Assembly (NCBI RefSeq): GCF_932526225.1
Contig: NC_064048.1
Span: 9,262,515 to 9,326,514 of the forward strand
Direction of reading: 5' to 3'
DNA length: 64,000 nt
From: Nematostella vectensis
Taxonomy: Eukaryota; Cnidaria; Anthozoa; Actiniaria; Edwardsiidae
This document shows positions 37,401 to 49,756 of this stretch, one piece after another. The notes under the pieces are model-generated. The model made no database searches. It saw nothing but the letters and a program-made list of their open reading frames with translations, and was not told the DNA's origin. The position numbers were made by a program, and so were the translations under genes. The first letter of the stretch is position 1; each line of letters opens with the position of its first letter.

Positions 37401-40400
37401 AGTACTGTTGTCCTATCTCAATTCTGGGCATTCCTTAACCTTACAGAGTCTAAACTGGGCGTGGTATATTAATTATTAGTCTTATCTAAGTTCTGGACAT
37501 TCCTTACCTTACAGAGTCTGCTGGGTAGTTATCTGGGACTGACAACCTAAAGTCCATTTGATATCTATAAAAAAAAACAGACTTCTTTAGGGGAGACTAC
37601 TAGGGCCTGGCTTTTAATACAGAGGGTGACTTTATTCTAAAAACCTTGGTCTAGAGGTATTTAGATTGAGTTGGTAGAGTCATTGGGCAATAAAACAACT
37701 GTTGCAAGATGTTTGACACTCAGTCTACAGTTATCCTGGATTGTTTTGATTGACATCCATTGATTTTTTTTTCTTTCATGAAGACAAATGTACCACTAAA
37801 CATGGTTAGAACCCTTGTCAGCCACACTTTTGCTTTTGTTTTATAAAAAAGAATTGGAAGACAAATTATGAGTCAGAAGAACCTTTGAAATATCCACCTA
37901 AAATAAGTTCTATACCTTATTTACCAATTTCAATCGAAAATACTGCTACAGCTTTCTCAAATCATCAGATGGAAATGGATGCTTTCCAGCACTTGGTGGC
38001 CAACAGAGATCCTCCAATTGACACCCACCTGAGCCGCTGTATATGCAAACTAAGAACTCCAGCCTTCTGTTTGACCTTCAACTGGTCTACTTCATCAGAC
38101 ACCAGTTTTGTCTTGATATAACTGAGCTCATCACTACACACGATCAATGGGTTATCGTCCAGGAACTTGCGAACAAACCGCAGGATAATCAAGACCTAGG
38201 AAACATTTTCTTAGGCATTAAGGACCTAAAAATATATCAAATGCAATTCTTTTGATGGTTTAGATGATATAGCAGCTATTTCTATTTTTAGTTTTATAAC
38301 AAACAGCAATTTATTATGATTCCACAACCAAATCTCTCCTCCTTTCATATTCAAATCATCTTATGGTACTTAAAAATCTGGCTGTTAAATAAACTCGAAT
38401 CCTAGGATATGCGTCATTTGGTTATTCGATTTTGATCAAAATAATTTTTAGTCTTGAAATTCTAGATAACCTAAATCAACGTTTTTGCTTAGGGGTTCAA
38501 ATTCATACTGATCACACCCATTTTGTTATCTCTTAGGGTTAAAAACCATTTTCTCAATGAGCACAGGCCTCCCCTGGGCACAGGCCTCCCCTGGGCACAG
38601 GCCTCCCCTGGGCAAAGGCCTCCCCTGGGCACAGGCATCCCCTGGGCACAGGCCTCCCCTGGGCACAGGCCTCCCCTGGGCACAGGCCTCCCCTGGGCAC
38701 AGGCATCCCCTGGGCACAGGCCTCCCCTGGGCACAGGCATCCCCTGGGCACAGGCCTCCCCTGGGCACAGGCCTCCCCTGGGCACAGGCATCCCCTGGGC
38801 ACAGGCCTCCCCTGGGCACAGGCATCCCCTGGGCACAGGCATCCCCTGGGCATCCCCTGGGCATAGGCATCCCCTGGGCACAGGCATCCCTTGGGCACAG
38901 GCATCCCCTCGGCACAGGCATCCCCTGGGCACAGGCCTCCCCTTGGCACAGGCCTCCCCTGGGCACAGGCATCCCCTGGGCACAGGCCTCCCCTGGGCAC
39001 AGGCCTCCCCTGGGCACAGGCCTCCCCTGGGCACAGGCATCCCCTCGGCACAGGCCTCCCCTGGGCTCAGGCCTCCCCTGGGCACAGGCCTCCCCTGGGG
39101 ACACCCCATCCACTTACCTGTTGTTTTCCTACGTGTTTTTTCATCTCTGAATCACAAAGCTCTGTCAGCTTGCTCAGTAACCGTGGCGGCAGTATACTGC
39201 TCTTAAGTTCTGTGAGGATCGCTGTGTTAGGGTACCCATCTGTGAACTGAAGCTGGACTGTCAGGGTTTTGTACTTTGTTTTCCTGTAAACAAATATTTG
39301 GGCAATTCCACATGAGAAGTGTAAAAAATGTTTTTTTTTTTTTTGAAAAGCAGCTTAGTTTGAAAAGAATTGCACTAAATCATACCTAAAATACTTTAAT
39401 TTGTCAAAAAAACATAGAATTTGGGCCAGATGATTACCCGGGGGGGGGGGGGGGGGGGGGGGCTACCCTTGGGTCAAAATGTTCAAGACTTTTATGTAGC
39501 TCAAATTGGCATTATGAGCACACCATATTTTCACACAAATAACAATTTAGTCTGAAGGCCTAATTTCTCAGCAATTTAACTGAAGCTTTATCGCATAACC
39601 AACTTTTGTTTTACCACCAAAGATTTGGCTTAAACTCAATTATTTTTCAATCACAAGGGGACAAACCACAAAAATTGCCTTCTGAATGTAACGTCCGTAA
39701 CAAAGAATTGCCCATTTACAAACACCTATCAGACTGAACAGTCTGAAAAAGCCACTTATTTGCCATTGGATTAACCTCCTTAAATCATCCACTAGATATG
39801 GATGCTTACTCACACTTGGTACTTTACAAGGAAGAAGAAACGGTGGCTGATTTAAACTACCTTTCTCCTCTAATGTGAACAATAATAGACATTCAAGGAA
39901 TGGAGGTCACCACTCATCTAAGAGGGCGCCCCTGGCCAGTAGTCCCCTTTCTCATTTGTTTCTAACGGTTTGGTTCACATCTTAGGTAGGGGTCCCCAGG
40001 GTAAGATTTTTCTTTGTCATGGGTTGCGAAACTCTAGGTACTGGGGAAAACTTTTGTCCATTAAGTCTAGATAGCCGTATCTAAAGGTGGAGGAGGGGGC
40101 TATGTGTGACAAATCTCAGGCTGTTTCTCAATCTGGCTCTGTGACCACCACAGGGTTAGACCCACCCCCACACCCATCCCCCTAGGGACAGGGGAGGAAG
40201 GCAGAATTTTTATCCCTACCAAATAGATGCAATATCTTCATGATAATTAAAAGACAAGAAATCAACGTATGTCTACTTACTGTTAAAATTCTTAAAACCT
40301 TTCAGATCAATCTCAATATCAATCTAGCCAAAACAAAGCATAGATAAACTTTCAAATTCTGGAAAGGGAATTGAATTTGATTAAAATTTGAATTTTCTAC

Positions 40401-41502
40401 AGATCTTTGAAAATTTTCCTGGCCGCGCGAAAGGGGATTGAATCAAGTGAATAATTTCAAGTTTTGGCGGGAAAATCTTAAACAACGTATTTTCCTTAAA
40501 TCCGTTAAAATTCAGACACGGCAATACCACAAAATATTGGCTAATTGTTTTCTATTGCAATGCTACTCACAATAAAGCAAAGAATAATTTAAAGTTGAGA
40601 ATTGTATGCGAAAAAAGAAAATATTGTTTTGTTGTAGGTTTCAAAAACAGGGCGCGCTCGTGAGAGTGTCGCCATTCTTGATTGCTAATGCAGTGCGCGC
40701 ACAATGCAAAAACAATTCAAAGACTACAAAATATCTGCTAAATTTTGCAGATTTGTTTCCTGAAGTTAAATAATCATTTGACTACCGGGTTGAGATATAA
40801 AGATGGCGGTAAAAGTGGTAACCACACAATGTTCTTCAGCAATAACTACGAAGACATGAAGACGGGAACTGGTTTAGCGTGCGCATATGTTTTCTCATGG
40901 TTGACATCTCGATCTACGTCACAAATGACTGGACCCGGGCCTTTCAGTTCACGGCCTTTTTTCCCAAGGTTGACCAAAACACCTCAATATTACAGATTTG
41001 AGTTATTCGCGCGAGCGCGTGTTTTATACGGTCCATAAGAACCACATACCATTTGGAAGATGAAAATATAAAGAATTGACAAAGTCTATCAACTTTGAAA
41101 GGATATATGGACTTTAAGGTGGAAACAAGGTGTAATGGCAGGTTTTATTTATTTTTTGGTTCGCATTAAAATGAGCGAAAACTTGTTCACATCCCCAAAA
41201 GAAACCCAGAACAAATTGACAAACTAAAAGATCAAACAGTTTACCACTCCCTTGTGTAAGATAATAATTATTTAAGAGAGATTCAGAGAAATTTTAATGA
41301 TCGTCCTAGCTTAGATTTTGCCAGATTCGCCACTATATAATACCAAAATCTACATTGAAACTCACGTAATGCGGACTTGTACACACGCCGGGTGAAAAGA
41401 TATGATTTCCGCGCCTTCTATAGTGTCGGTGACTTCGTTTTTGGCCCGGCCGAGCTCAGATTCGATGAACTTCAGGCTTTCTGGCGATAAGGAGCCCGCC
41501 AT
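34435..41502 (-). CDS. RWD-domain protein with C-terminal RING-H2 finger (candidate E3 ubiquitin ligase)
   Basis: Eight exons, 41366-41502, 39118-39283, 38029-38195, 37508-37564, 37101-37211, 36062-36191, 35370-35478 and 34435-34583, total 1026 bp, 341 residues plus stop, all phases consistent. The N-terminal part (residues about 10-130) has the RWD pattern, including LQFTDGYPNTAILTELKSS. The C-terminal part gives a RING-H2 spacing: CSLC, then CAHVFHYGC, then CPAC, so eight Cys/His ligands are present. RWD plus RING is the layout of E2-recruiting ubiquitin ligases (RNF14, RNF25 and FANCL are known examples), but the sequence matches none of these closely enough to name it. The function is inferred from the fold. 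The first intron is 2.1 kb, and tandem arrays touch the donors of exons 2 and 6. Confidence 0.88.
35600..36060. repeat. Tandem partial copies of the RING exon 3' end and donor
   Basis: Units of about 85 bp share (plus strand) taccttagg, gggcttgttacaaa, gggcatggcttgg, a tatactgtatgtg phrase and aatatccagg. They are degenerate images of the end of RING exon 36062-36191 with its donor. On the gene strand each better copy still reads Cys-Pro-Ile-Cys then Asn/Ser-Lys, ends AAG/GTAGAG, and is preceded by an ACAG. At least three good copies plus fragments. G homopolymers (about 35590-35613 and 35680-35690) occur within. Confidence 0.75.
36628..37060. repeat. Inverted repeat, 17-bp perfect arms, with internal TTTTACGAT motifs
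   Basis: ACCTGGATTTTACGATA at 36628-36644 has its exact reverse complement at 37044-37060. The core TTTTACGAT recurs between them (for example near 36723 and 37013). Possibly another short inverted-repeat element, in the intron before RING exon 6. Confidence 0.5.
38567..39098. repeat. 17-bp minisatellite, about 31 copies
   Basis: The unit is cctcccctgggcacagg with a cat/cct variant. It begins about 20 bp from the donor of exon 39118-39283 and runs through the intron. As 17 is not a multiple of three, long spurious open frames arise on both strands in several frames. The G-rich strand is the transcribed-sense strand of the RWD/RING gene. Confidence 0.95.
39284..41365. other. RWD/RING gene first intron, no gene seen
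   Basis: AT-rich, with a poly-G run at about 39441-39461. Open frames here show no recognisable similarity. Confidence 0.5.
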
Positions 41503-43397
<1,895 letters not shown>

Positions 43398-43560
43398 TCA
43401 AGCGACAAGCTTGGGTTCACACGAGGCGATCTTCTTATCACGTGACCAGCTTGGGGTTAGACGAGCCGAACCTATTATCACGTGACCACCTTGTGTTCAC
43501 ACGACGCGAATTTCTTATCACGTGACCACCTTAGGTTTAGACGAGCCGAACTTCTTACTG
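43398..43560. repeat. 40-bp tandem repeat with palindromic TCACGTGA boxes
   Basis: TCACGTGA occurs at 43438, 43478 and 43518, exactly 40 bp apart, inside units with ttcttatcacgtgacca and gacgagccgaac. The last copy encodes the C-terminus and stop of the neighbouring minus-strand ORF. CACGTG is an E-box core, so repeated bHLH-type sites are possible, without proof of function. Confidence 0.8.
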
Positions 43561-44996
43561 AACTCTGTGACTTTTATTTTATCTTCCAGAACGGCTCTGT
43601 TGAACGAAACCTTGGATTTCTGCGACTTCTCTTTCTTGTGTTTGTAAGGCGGGATGATTATATTATAAGAGTAGCTGTACGACCGGGATATCATGTGCTC
43701 GTGTATTGTATTCCTTAATTCTCTCGTAAACTGATACTTCTTCGCCAAGTTTTCGGCTCGCCTCTTTTTCTCATCGATACTCGCGGTAGATCGACCCGTG
43801 AACGGCCGATCATCCCATGATGACGTCAAATTTTCTGTTACGTCACGTGGCAGAAAATCATTGACCGATTGAACGGACCTCGTTTCCATGCGCGCCAGTT
43901 CCGGGAATGATTCTTCCTCGGACTCTTGGCGTTGTGATGACCGTGCTGTGAGGTCACTATGCGATCTTTTGGGCATTTGATCGACAGAACTCTCGGGTAG
44001 ACTATCGAATAAGCTAAATCGCCGGGGTCTATTAGGCATAGATTTACTCAAAGGGCCAGCAGAACTGTAGCGCCTTTCAGACATGCCTGGGTCAACACAT
44101 GGCATTCGTACCCACTCGTACCCATTCTCTCCTATCCCCGGGATGAACGACGGGCTAGAGCCCAGTCTACTCAAAGCATTAGTCGTTCTCTTCGCCCATG
44201 TAGTTTCTTCTGTGTTCGTTTCCTCGGCAACAGAGCTTAGTCGAGATGATATCCGATTTCCGGAGGTCTGTCCGGAACGGTTTTGTCCGGAGTCGCAATC
44301 TCCCATCGAGTCGTTATTGTTTGTCTCAGAAGGCTTTCGAGTAAGTCCCTTAAATCGTCTTCTCGCTTCTAGCACAGCTTTCATTTTTCTATCTTCCTCA
44401 GCACTTTCCTCCTTTTTCTCTTCCAGTCCAAGTTCCGATATTTCCTGTGCTATTTCCATTCTGAGTGCTTCTTCACCCAACTTGATTCGCTCCAGTCTCC
44501 CGGTCATTTTGATAATCCTGCTATGTTGCTTGTCTGCCTTGATGCTTTTCTTCTTAATTTTCGTGTGCATACTCTTCTTTGTTTTCTCTTTCTTTATTTC
44601 TTTCTTGACTGAAATTTGGTCTTTAATTTGCTCCAGTTTCGTCTGCATCTCGCTTGTTGTCCTTGCCAATCGTCGCCGATTCTCGAAAGGAGAATAATTC
44701 TCGCTCTCTTTATTCGCACTGTCTTCCTTTATAGATTTCTTCGTCTGCTTTAGTTCCTTCAATATTTTCTTTTTCTCATGCTTGAGTTTTTGCAATTCAG
44801 TTTTCTTCTTTTTTCTTTTCTTTGTGTGTAGTGTATTGGAATTCGTGCTCTCTGAAATTGTCTGCGATGTAATTGTTCTTGTTGAAGTTTCGTCTTCACT
44901 TCTTGACTCTGTAACATGCTGAATGCAAGCCGTTGGTACTTCATGCCCAATAGGGCTTTCCTCGTTCTCCTTGAATCTTACAGATTTTGCTGACAT
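43518..44996 (-). CDS. Basic coiled-coil protein, unrecognised
   Basis: A single-exon frame of 492 residues from the ATG at 44996. The frame stays open to an ATG at 45206 (562 residues), but the upstream part has different composition and the inner ATG starts a more protein-like sequence, so I prefer it. The N-terminal third is very Lys-rich with a likely coiled coil (KKRKKKKTELQKLKHEKK region, then LERIKLGEEALRMEIAQEI). The middle and C-terminus are Ser/Arg-rich with many potential phosphorylation sites (RPRRFSLFDSLPESS, RRAENLAKKYQFTREL). No catalytic domain, signal peptide or membrane segment is seen. The last residues (SSKPKVVT) and the TGA come from the first unit of the TCACGTGA repeat. 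Function unknown. Confidence 0.7.
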   Translation of the reverse strand: MSAKSVRFKENEESPIGHEVPTACIQHVTESRSEDETSTRTITSQTISESTNSNTLHTKKRKKKKTELQKLKHEKKKILKELKQTKKSIKEDSANKESENYSPFENRRRLARTTSEMQTKLEQIKDQISVKKEIKKEKTKKSMHTKIKKKSIKADKQHSRIIKMTGRLERIKLGEEALRMEIAQEISELGLEEKKEESAEEDRKMKAVLEARRRFKGLTRKPSETNNNDSMGDCDSGQNRSGQTSGNRISSRLSSVAEETNTEETTWAKRTTNALSRLGSSPSFIPGIGENGYEWVRMPCVDPGMSERRYSSAGPLSKSMPNRPRRFSLFDSLPESSVDQMPKRSHSDLTARSSQRQESEEESFPELARMETRSVQSVNDFLPRDVTENLTSSWDDRPFTGRSTASIDEKKRRAENLAKKYQFTRELRNTIHEHMISRSYSYSYNIIIPPYKHKKEKSQKSKVSFNRAVLEDKIKVTEFSKKFGSSKPKVVT

Positions 44997-45967
44997 ATCT
45001 GCTCTGAGTCCAGTGCTATAAAGGATATAGTTTATTCTTCCCAATTGAAACAGACGCAGATCCAACGGGTTTTGTTTCCTTGTTTCTATGGGGATTTCCA
45101 GCTTATAAATTATAACTCTTTTAGTCTGAATGGCTAGTACACGCCGCGCGCGTGAATTATTAACGATTTGACTCGTACAATATAGTAATGATTTATTAAC
45201 ATGCACTTTGAATCAGCAATTCTTCAACTAGCCAATCAAAAGACAACTTTGAGTGTCCAATTAATTGAGAGCGGGAAAACACAGGGCGGTTGTTACTATT
45301 CTTGTCAACAGTCATTAACATTTTTCATGTCTAGTATGAAACAAAAAAACGCCTCGAGAACATGCAAATTTATCTTATAATTTTTTTCTCCGTGTATATA
45401 TATACAGACTATGTAAAGCTTTCTTGTTGTGTGCCAGTCCGAGAGGAATGTTTTCAATAAATTAAATTAATTGAAATAGGCATGTAACGATTCTTGAGTG
45501 TAAAATTCAAAGAGTGACAATAAAACAAATAGAATTCAATTATTTTAAACTAGTTTCGTGCAAAAAGTTCATGTTTGGAACCTTGAACTCTCTGCCAAGT
45601 CAAGATGTTGATTTTTACTTCGAAGCTCTAATTTATTTGACAACTCTTCAGAAAAGGCCTTTGTGTTAAGTAGTTTCATGCAAAAAGTTCAAGTCTGTAA
45701 CCTTGGACTTTAAAATTAATCCACAGCTTTCTGTTTACAATAAAAGCAAAAAAGGGTTATGATACATAAGTATATAAATTTTCAACTATTCGTGCAAACT
45801 CGCAGAAAAAAATCATATAATCACGGCTTGTAAGATTTTCGAAAGATTTCTAACGATTATAAAACATGCGCGCAATAATGTGCTGCGCAGTTATTAGACA
45901 CGACATCTCGATTACGGAGAGTTCTATGATTGGCTGAATTTCTCATGACTGGGATATAGAGGAAAGC
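44997..45967. other. Divergent intergenic region
   Basis: Separates the minus-strand coiled-coil ORF from the plus-strand secreted-protein gene. It has the phrase gcaaaaagttcaagt/catgt twice (about 45560 and 45675) with similar surroundings, a weak local duplication. No further coding sequence apart from the optional 5' extension of the ORF. Confidence 0.5.
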
Positions 45968-45975
45968 TATAAAAG
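45968..45975 (+). promoter_or_regulatory. TATA box of the secreted heptad-repeat gene
   Basis: TATAAAAG, followed about 30 bp later by the probable transcription start. A non-coding exon then ends at 46064 with a GTAAGT donor, and an acceptor (cttttttcgccag-like, ending 46704) precedes the start codon by 23 bp. Confidence 0.65.
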
Positions 45976-46494
45976 GATCACCTTGTTTCGATTTGCCTGC
46001 CTGACTGAGAAGGGAGAGCAAAGGCGAACGAAAGAAAAATACATCAATCTACTACCTTTTTGATGTAAGTAAAACCAAAACTATCCAACCATGCTAACTT
46101 GCATTTCCCAAACTTGAGTTTGAGGCAAAAATTTGTTTTACCAGAGACGTCCAGTATTTTTCTTTATTACACTCCTTTTCATATAAGAACGTCTAAGTTC
46201 CAGTTAAAGCTGGGCGTTTTTATTACTAGACATTTTCAGGATGGAAATTTTACTAACGATGTCTTAAATTTTATTGAATATAAACAAATTTATCCAATGA
46301 ATTATTAGGAGAATTACATTATAAGAGAATTACATAAATGATCAATGGCAACAATATCTCAGGTTGTTTTATTGTGAACACAATTTTATTTTAGACTTAC
46401 AAAACAATATTTGGTTGCTATCTTAGCATGGTCTGTTCTTGGTCTTAAAATTTGGTGCTATCTCAGGCTGAACATCCTTATAAAAAGGGTTCAA

Positions 46495-46496
<2 letters not shown>

Positions 46497-46528
<32 letters not shown>

Positions 46529-46545
46529 GGCAGTGTACTGCCGTT
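46497..46545. repeat. TA microsatellite joined to a perfect hairpin
   Basis: About eleven TA units run directly into aaacggcagt-gt-actgccgttt, a 10-bp stem with a 2-nt loop. It lies in the 5' UTR intron of the secreted-protein gene. Confidence 0.85.
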
Positions 46546-46727
46546 TTTATTATTCTGCGAATTCTGGTTGACGATCTGCACCAGGGGAATGGCGGGAGTA
46601 AATTTGTGAAATTTAGAGTCTATGCATTCCCTTGGCATTTTTTTCCAAAATTTTAGCCATGGCTGTTTTGTATATAATTTAATAAGCACCATCTTTTTCG
46701 CCAGATTTGTCACAACTCTGATCAAGA

Positions 46728-47797
46728 ATGAACCTTTTGCCGGTTCTTATGATGGTGACGATACTAGGCCTGGTCTCGGCCTCTAACCAAACTTCATGTC
46801 AGGTAAATTAGACAATGAAATAATTATGATGATGACTACGACGACGATGATGATGACGGTGGTGATGGTGACGGTGATAGTGATGGTAATGATTATGGTG
46901 ATGATGATAATGACAATTTAAATACTGATATAAGGAATAGTAGTGTTTTATACTGATCTAATGCTTTATACTCATATATTGCGTTTTCACCCCGATGACT
47001 TTTTCTAACGCCATATTCAAGGGACCCCAAGCGCCTCAGTGTCTACCAGCGCTAGCACTGTACCTGCAGAAACAGGAAAATCTACTTCAAGCTGTCCAAA
47101 ATGACCTAACAACCACCAAGAGCGAACTGACAACCACCAAAAACGACCTGGCAACCACTAAAAACGACCTGAGAGACACTAAGAAGGACCTAACAACCAC
47201 TACGAACGACCTAGCGACAATAAAGAGCGCCCTGAAGACCACAAAAAACGACCTGGCGACTACTATGAACGCCCTAAAAACAACCCAAAACGACCTGGCG
47301 ATCACCAAAAACGACCTGGCAAACACCAAGAACAACTTAGCGACCACCAAACAAGACTTAACATCTACCAAACACGATCTGGCAGCCACAAAAACTCAAC
47401 TCCAACAAGCTATCGGTAGGTAGTGGTATAAAACAGGCGAAAATATTGCCCAATATCCATGACACCACCGCTGGGAAGCAACTAAAAGTATCTTCATGAT
47501 ACCCATTACTGCCCAACCCCCTTAACAAATCCTGGGCGCGCGCCTAATATATATAATTATGCTCCTTGTATTGCAGGCAAATGGCCGGCTGGTCAATACT
47601 GCATCCTAGCGAAAGGCCCATGTCCCGCGGGATTCACGCGATCTTCGGGTCACATGTTGGCTATCAACATGTACAGCCACACCCCTACTTACATCAAAAC
47701 CGCGAGTTTTGGTGACAGTAAAATTGCGTGTCATGGGCCTTGCGGGAGGTACGGTAACTGGGTTGGTGAACTGCACATCACAGCCTGCTGCAAGTGA
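46728..47797 (+). CDS. Secreted heptad-repeat coiled-coil protein with Cys-rich C-terminal module
   Basis: Three exons, 46728-46802, 47022-47415 and 47577-47797, give 690 bp, 229 residues plus stop. Exon 1 is a signal peptide (MNLLPVLMMVTILGLVSAS) followed by an N-glycosylation site (NQT). Exon 2 encodes about 15 near-identical heptads of the type DLATTKN, written at DNA level as a 21-bp repeat, so a regular coiled coil or rod is expected. Exon 3 encodes a compact Cys-rich domain: WPAGQYCILAKGPCPAGF, then CHGPCGRYGNW and a terminal CC pair. The WP-G-Y and CP-GF pattern loosely recalls apextrin C-terminal (ApeC-type) modules, a tentative likeness only. The acceptor of exon 2 has a good branch-like ctaac. 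Likely extracellular and probably oligomeric through the coil. Function unknown. Confidence 0.8.
46835..46915. repeat. Degenerate GAT/GAC trinucleotide repeat
   Basis: Runs of gatgatgac, gacgacgat and ggtgatg in intron 1 of the secreted-protein gene. Similar AT-rich trinucleotide repeats (ataataat, gatgat) lie at 47840-47910 after the gene. Confidence 0.85.
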
Positions 47798-47910
47798 TGC
47801 ACTCCGTTAAAACAATAGCAACGAAGTAAATTTTGAATGATTATGATGATGATAAAAATATAATAATAATAATTATAATGATGATAATAATTATAATAAT
47901 AACTGAAAAT

Positions 47911-48401
47911 AATATGATTGAATCACAGGTTTACTTCAGGCTACATCACATATTGAGACATTGTAATAAAGTTATGCGAACATGGTAAATTTGTCAACTT
48001 TGAAAGTCTGCTGTAACCAACATGTGTTGTCACCCCCATGTAGGCCAGATATACTTGTTTTTGGATCCTTTGAGGTGACCACTACCGATCATAACTGATT
48101 TGTCTTTACTATGACTCCAAATTATCACCAAGACTCTACAGGTTTACCCCAATGTGCATATAAACCTAGTACAGGCATTAGTAGCAAACATATTTAACAG
48201 TATTGCAAAATCTCTGTTTACTGCTACTGTTCCCACCACACTATGAAAACAACAGCCATCCATAGGTATGTCATTTGCCATACATGATTAAGCAGAATGA
48301 TCTAGTCATAATTCTGTAAAGAGCTCACTATTATTATTGAGAATATTGCCTTGATCACAATGAGTCTATGTCATAGGAATTTTGCTGAGTTACTTTTCAT
48401 C
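47911..48401. other. Downstream flank, no gene seen
   Basis: AT-rich sequence after the secreted-protein gene. Contains a gtaataaagtt phrase near 47963 that could serve as its poly(A) signal. Confidence 0.4.
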
Positions 48402-48574
48402 CAGGTAGCCAGGATTTCCAGGAGGGGGGAAAGGGGTTGCACAGAGCAAATCTATAGATTTTTCAATAAAGGACCAAGATGTATAGATATCCAGGATAAA
48501 GAGGTCTACAAATGGGTGAAGAGACCGATCTTTACCCTCCCCGAAAAAAATCCAAAACCCTGGCTATGGGCCTG
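48402..48574. mobile_element. Short inverted-repeat element, CAGGCCC-TAGCCAGG family
   Basis: The left end caggtagccaggattt and the reverse complement of the right end, CAGGCCCATAGCCAGGGTTTT, match imperfectly, each followed by a G-rich stretch. A second, longer copy of the same family is at 49421-49756. No coding capacity. Confidence 0.6.
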
Positions 48575-48774
48575 TATTTTTTTTTATGATAACAATTCTC
48601 ATGTGATTCTTCTCATGCACTGGCCTCTTGGGAGAAAAAAAGGAGTGGTATACTCTCTTGCATAGATTCGAGAAACAGGCTAAATGTTTATGATAAATTG
48701 CAGTCTTGTTAGACAGCTCAAGCCTATAGCTGATCACTTATTTATCACTCATCAAATTGATAAACCTAATGCAT

Positions 48775-48975
48775 CTAAGAAATCACAGTCTTGCGAGGGA
48801 GTTCAGGCCACTGTAGCTCATGCATGTCTTCCTGGTCATTACTGCCATGTTCTGGGTCCCGTTGTTTATTGATTTGATCACATGGTCCGTGGCAGTACCA
48901 TAAGGCTATACACCAAGCTAAGAAAAGTATGGCAAATGCAATAGAAGATAGAATGGCTGCAGTTAGGCTATCCAT
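48775..48975 (-). CDS. Small single-pass membrane protein candidate (66 aa)
   Basis: The ORF begins MDSLTAAILSSIAF and has one hydrophobic segment (about residues 5-28), then HGPCDQINKQRDPEHG and an acidic hydrophilic tail. A consensus acceptor (TTTGACTTTCAG) ends 20-25 bp upstream of the ATG, so an upstream non-coding exon is likely. The charge pattern suggests a lumenal or extracellular N-terminus and a cytoplasmic tail. No family recognised. It is short, so a chance ORF remains possible. Confidence 0.5.
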   Translation of the reverse strand: MDSLTAAILSSIAFAILFLAWCIALWYCHGPCDQINKQRDPEHGSNDQEDMHELQWPELPRKTVIS

Positions 48976-49420
48976 GCCAAAGAATCAATCAATCACCTGA
49001 AAGTCAAATAACACAGGCAGAGTCAACAGCGGCCAAGCTTCATAACCAAGCTTCATAAAAGCATGTTGATCAACCATTCTTTTTTATTGTTTACAATTGA
49101 AAATCCAACAGTTTAATAACAAGAAGACTTCTAAATAACCATTTAACATACCTTTAATCAATTTTATAAAAGCACACAGAATTCTGATATGAAATATTAG
49201 GGCTGGAAGAAAATTGATAAAATTTTAGAAAAAAATACTATCATTAACTTCTTTCTTCTTGAATTCTTATATATATTTTCCCTTTTTTTCCTTTATTTTT
49301 TTCTTTGTATCTGCTCTAAAAAACAACACTAATTATCTCATAGTTCACATTTAAAGGGGATATTTCTCTCAACCCACTACTACCCCCTGCTCTGACATCC
49401 AAGCTTATTATGTATGCACC

Positions 49421-49756
49421 CAGGCCCGTAGCCAGGATTTTGAGTGGGGTGGTTCGTTTTTCCATTTGAGCAGCCCAAATTTCGGGTATACCCTTCTCCT
49501 CGCCTTATTACTTTAGGCAATCAAATCCTCCAATAAATTCAATCTTGTATCTAAAATGTTATTAATAGGGTGCTTCTTTTTAAAATAAGTATCTATCATG
49601 GCTATATGTTAAAAAAGACTTTTAAAGTTATCTACACATTGACGTGCACGGTATATCCATCCAGCCAACGTTTTTTTTTTTTTTTTCTCTGAGCGGACGT
49701 TCAAGCCAGGTGGGGGGGTGCGTGGTTCGTCCGAACCCCCCCTCGCCACAGGCCTG
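49421..49756. mobile_element. Inverted-repeat element, CAGGCCC-TAGCCAGG family
   Basis: The left end is CAGGCCCGTAGCCAGGATTT; the reverse complement of the right end is CAGGCCTGTGGCGAGGGGG. Both lead into a GGGG...GGTTCG stretch. Same family as 48402-48574. It contains a T-run and no ORF of interest. Confidence 0.65.

Noticed and set aside
38489..39250. Overlapping long open frames on both strands (up to 227 codons) rich in Gly, Pro, Ala, Gln
   Set aside because: They are translations of the 17-bp minisatellite; open in many frames because the unit lacks stop codons.
44083..44697. Ser/Phe/Leu-rich 204-codon plus-strand frame
   Set aside because: Antisense shadow of the Lys/Glu-rich minus-strand ORF.
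46995..47021. Extending exon 2 of the secreted-protein gene upstream to the in-frame ATG at 46995
   Set aside because: This would lack a signal peptide, and the sequence is the pyrimidine tract, branch-like ctaac and AG of an acceptor that joins exon 1 in frame.
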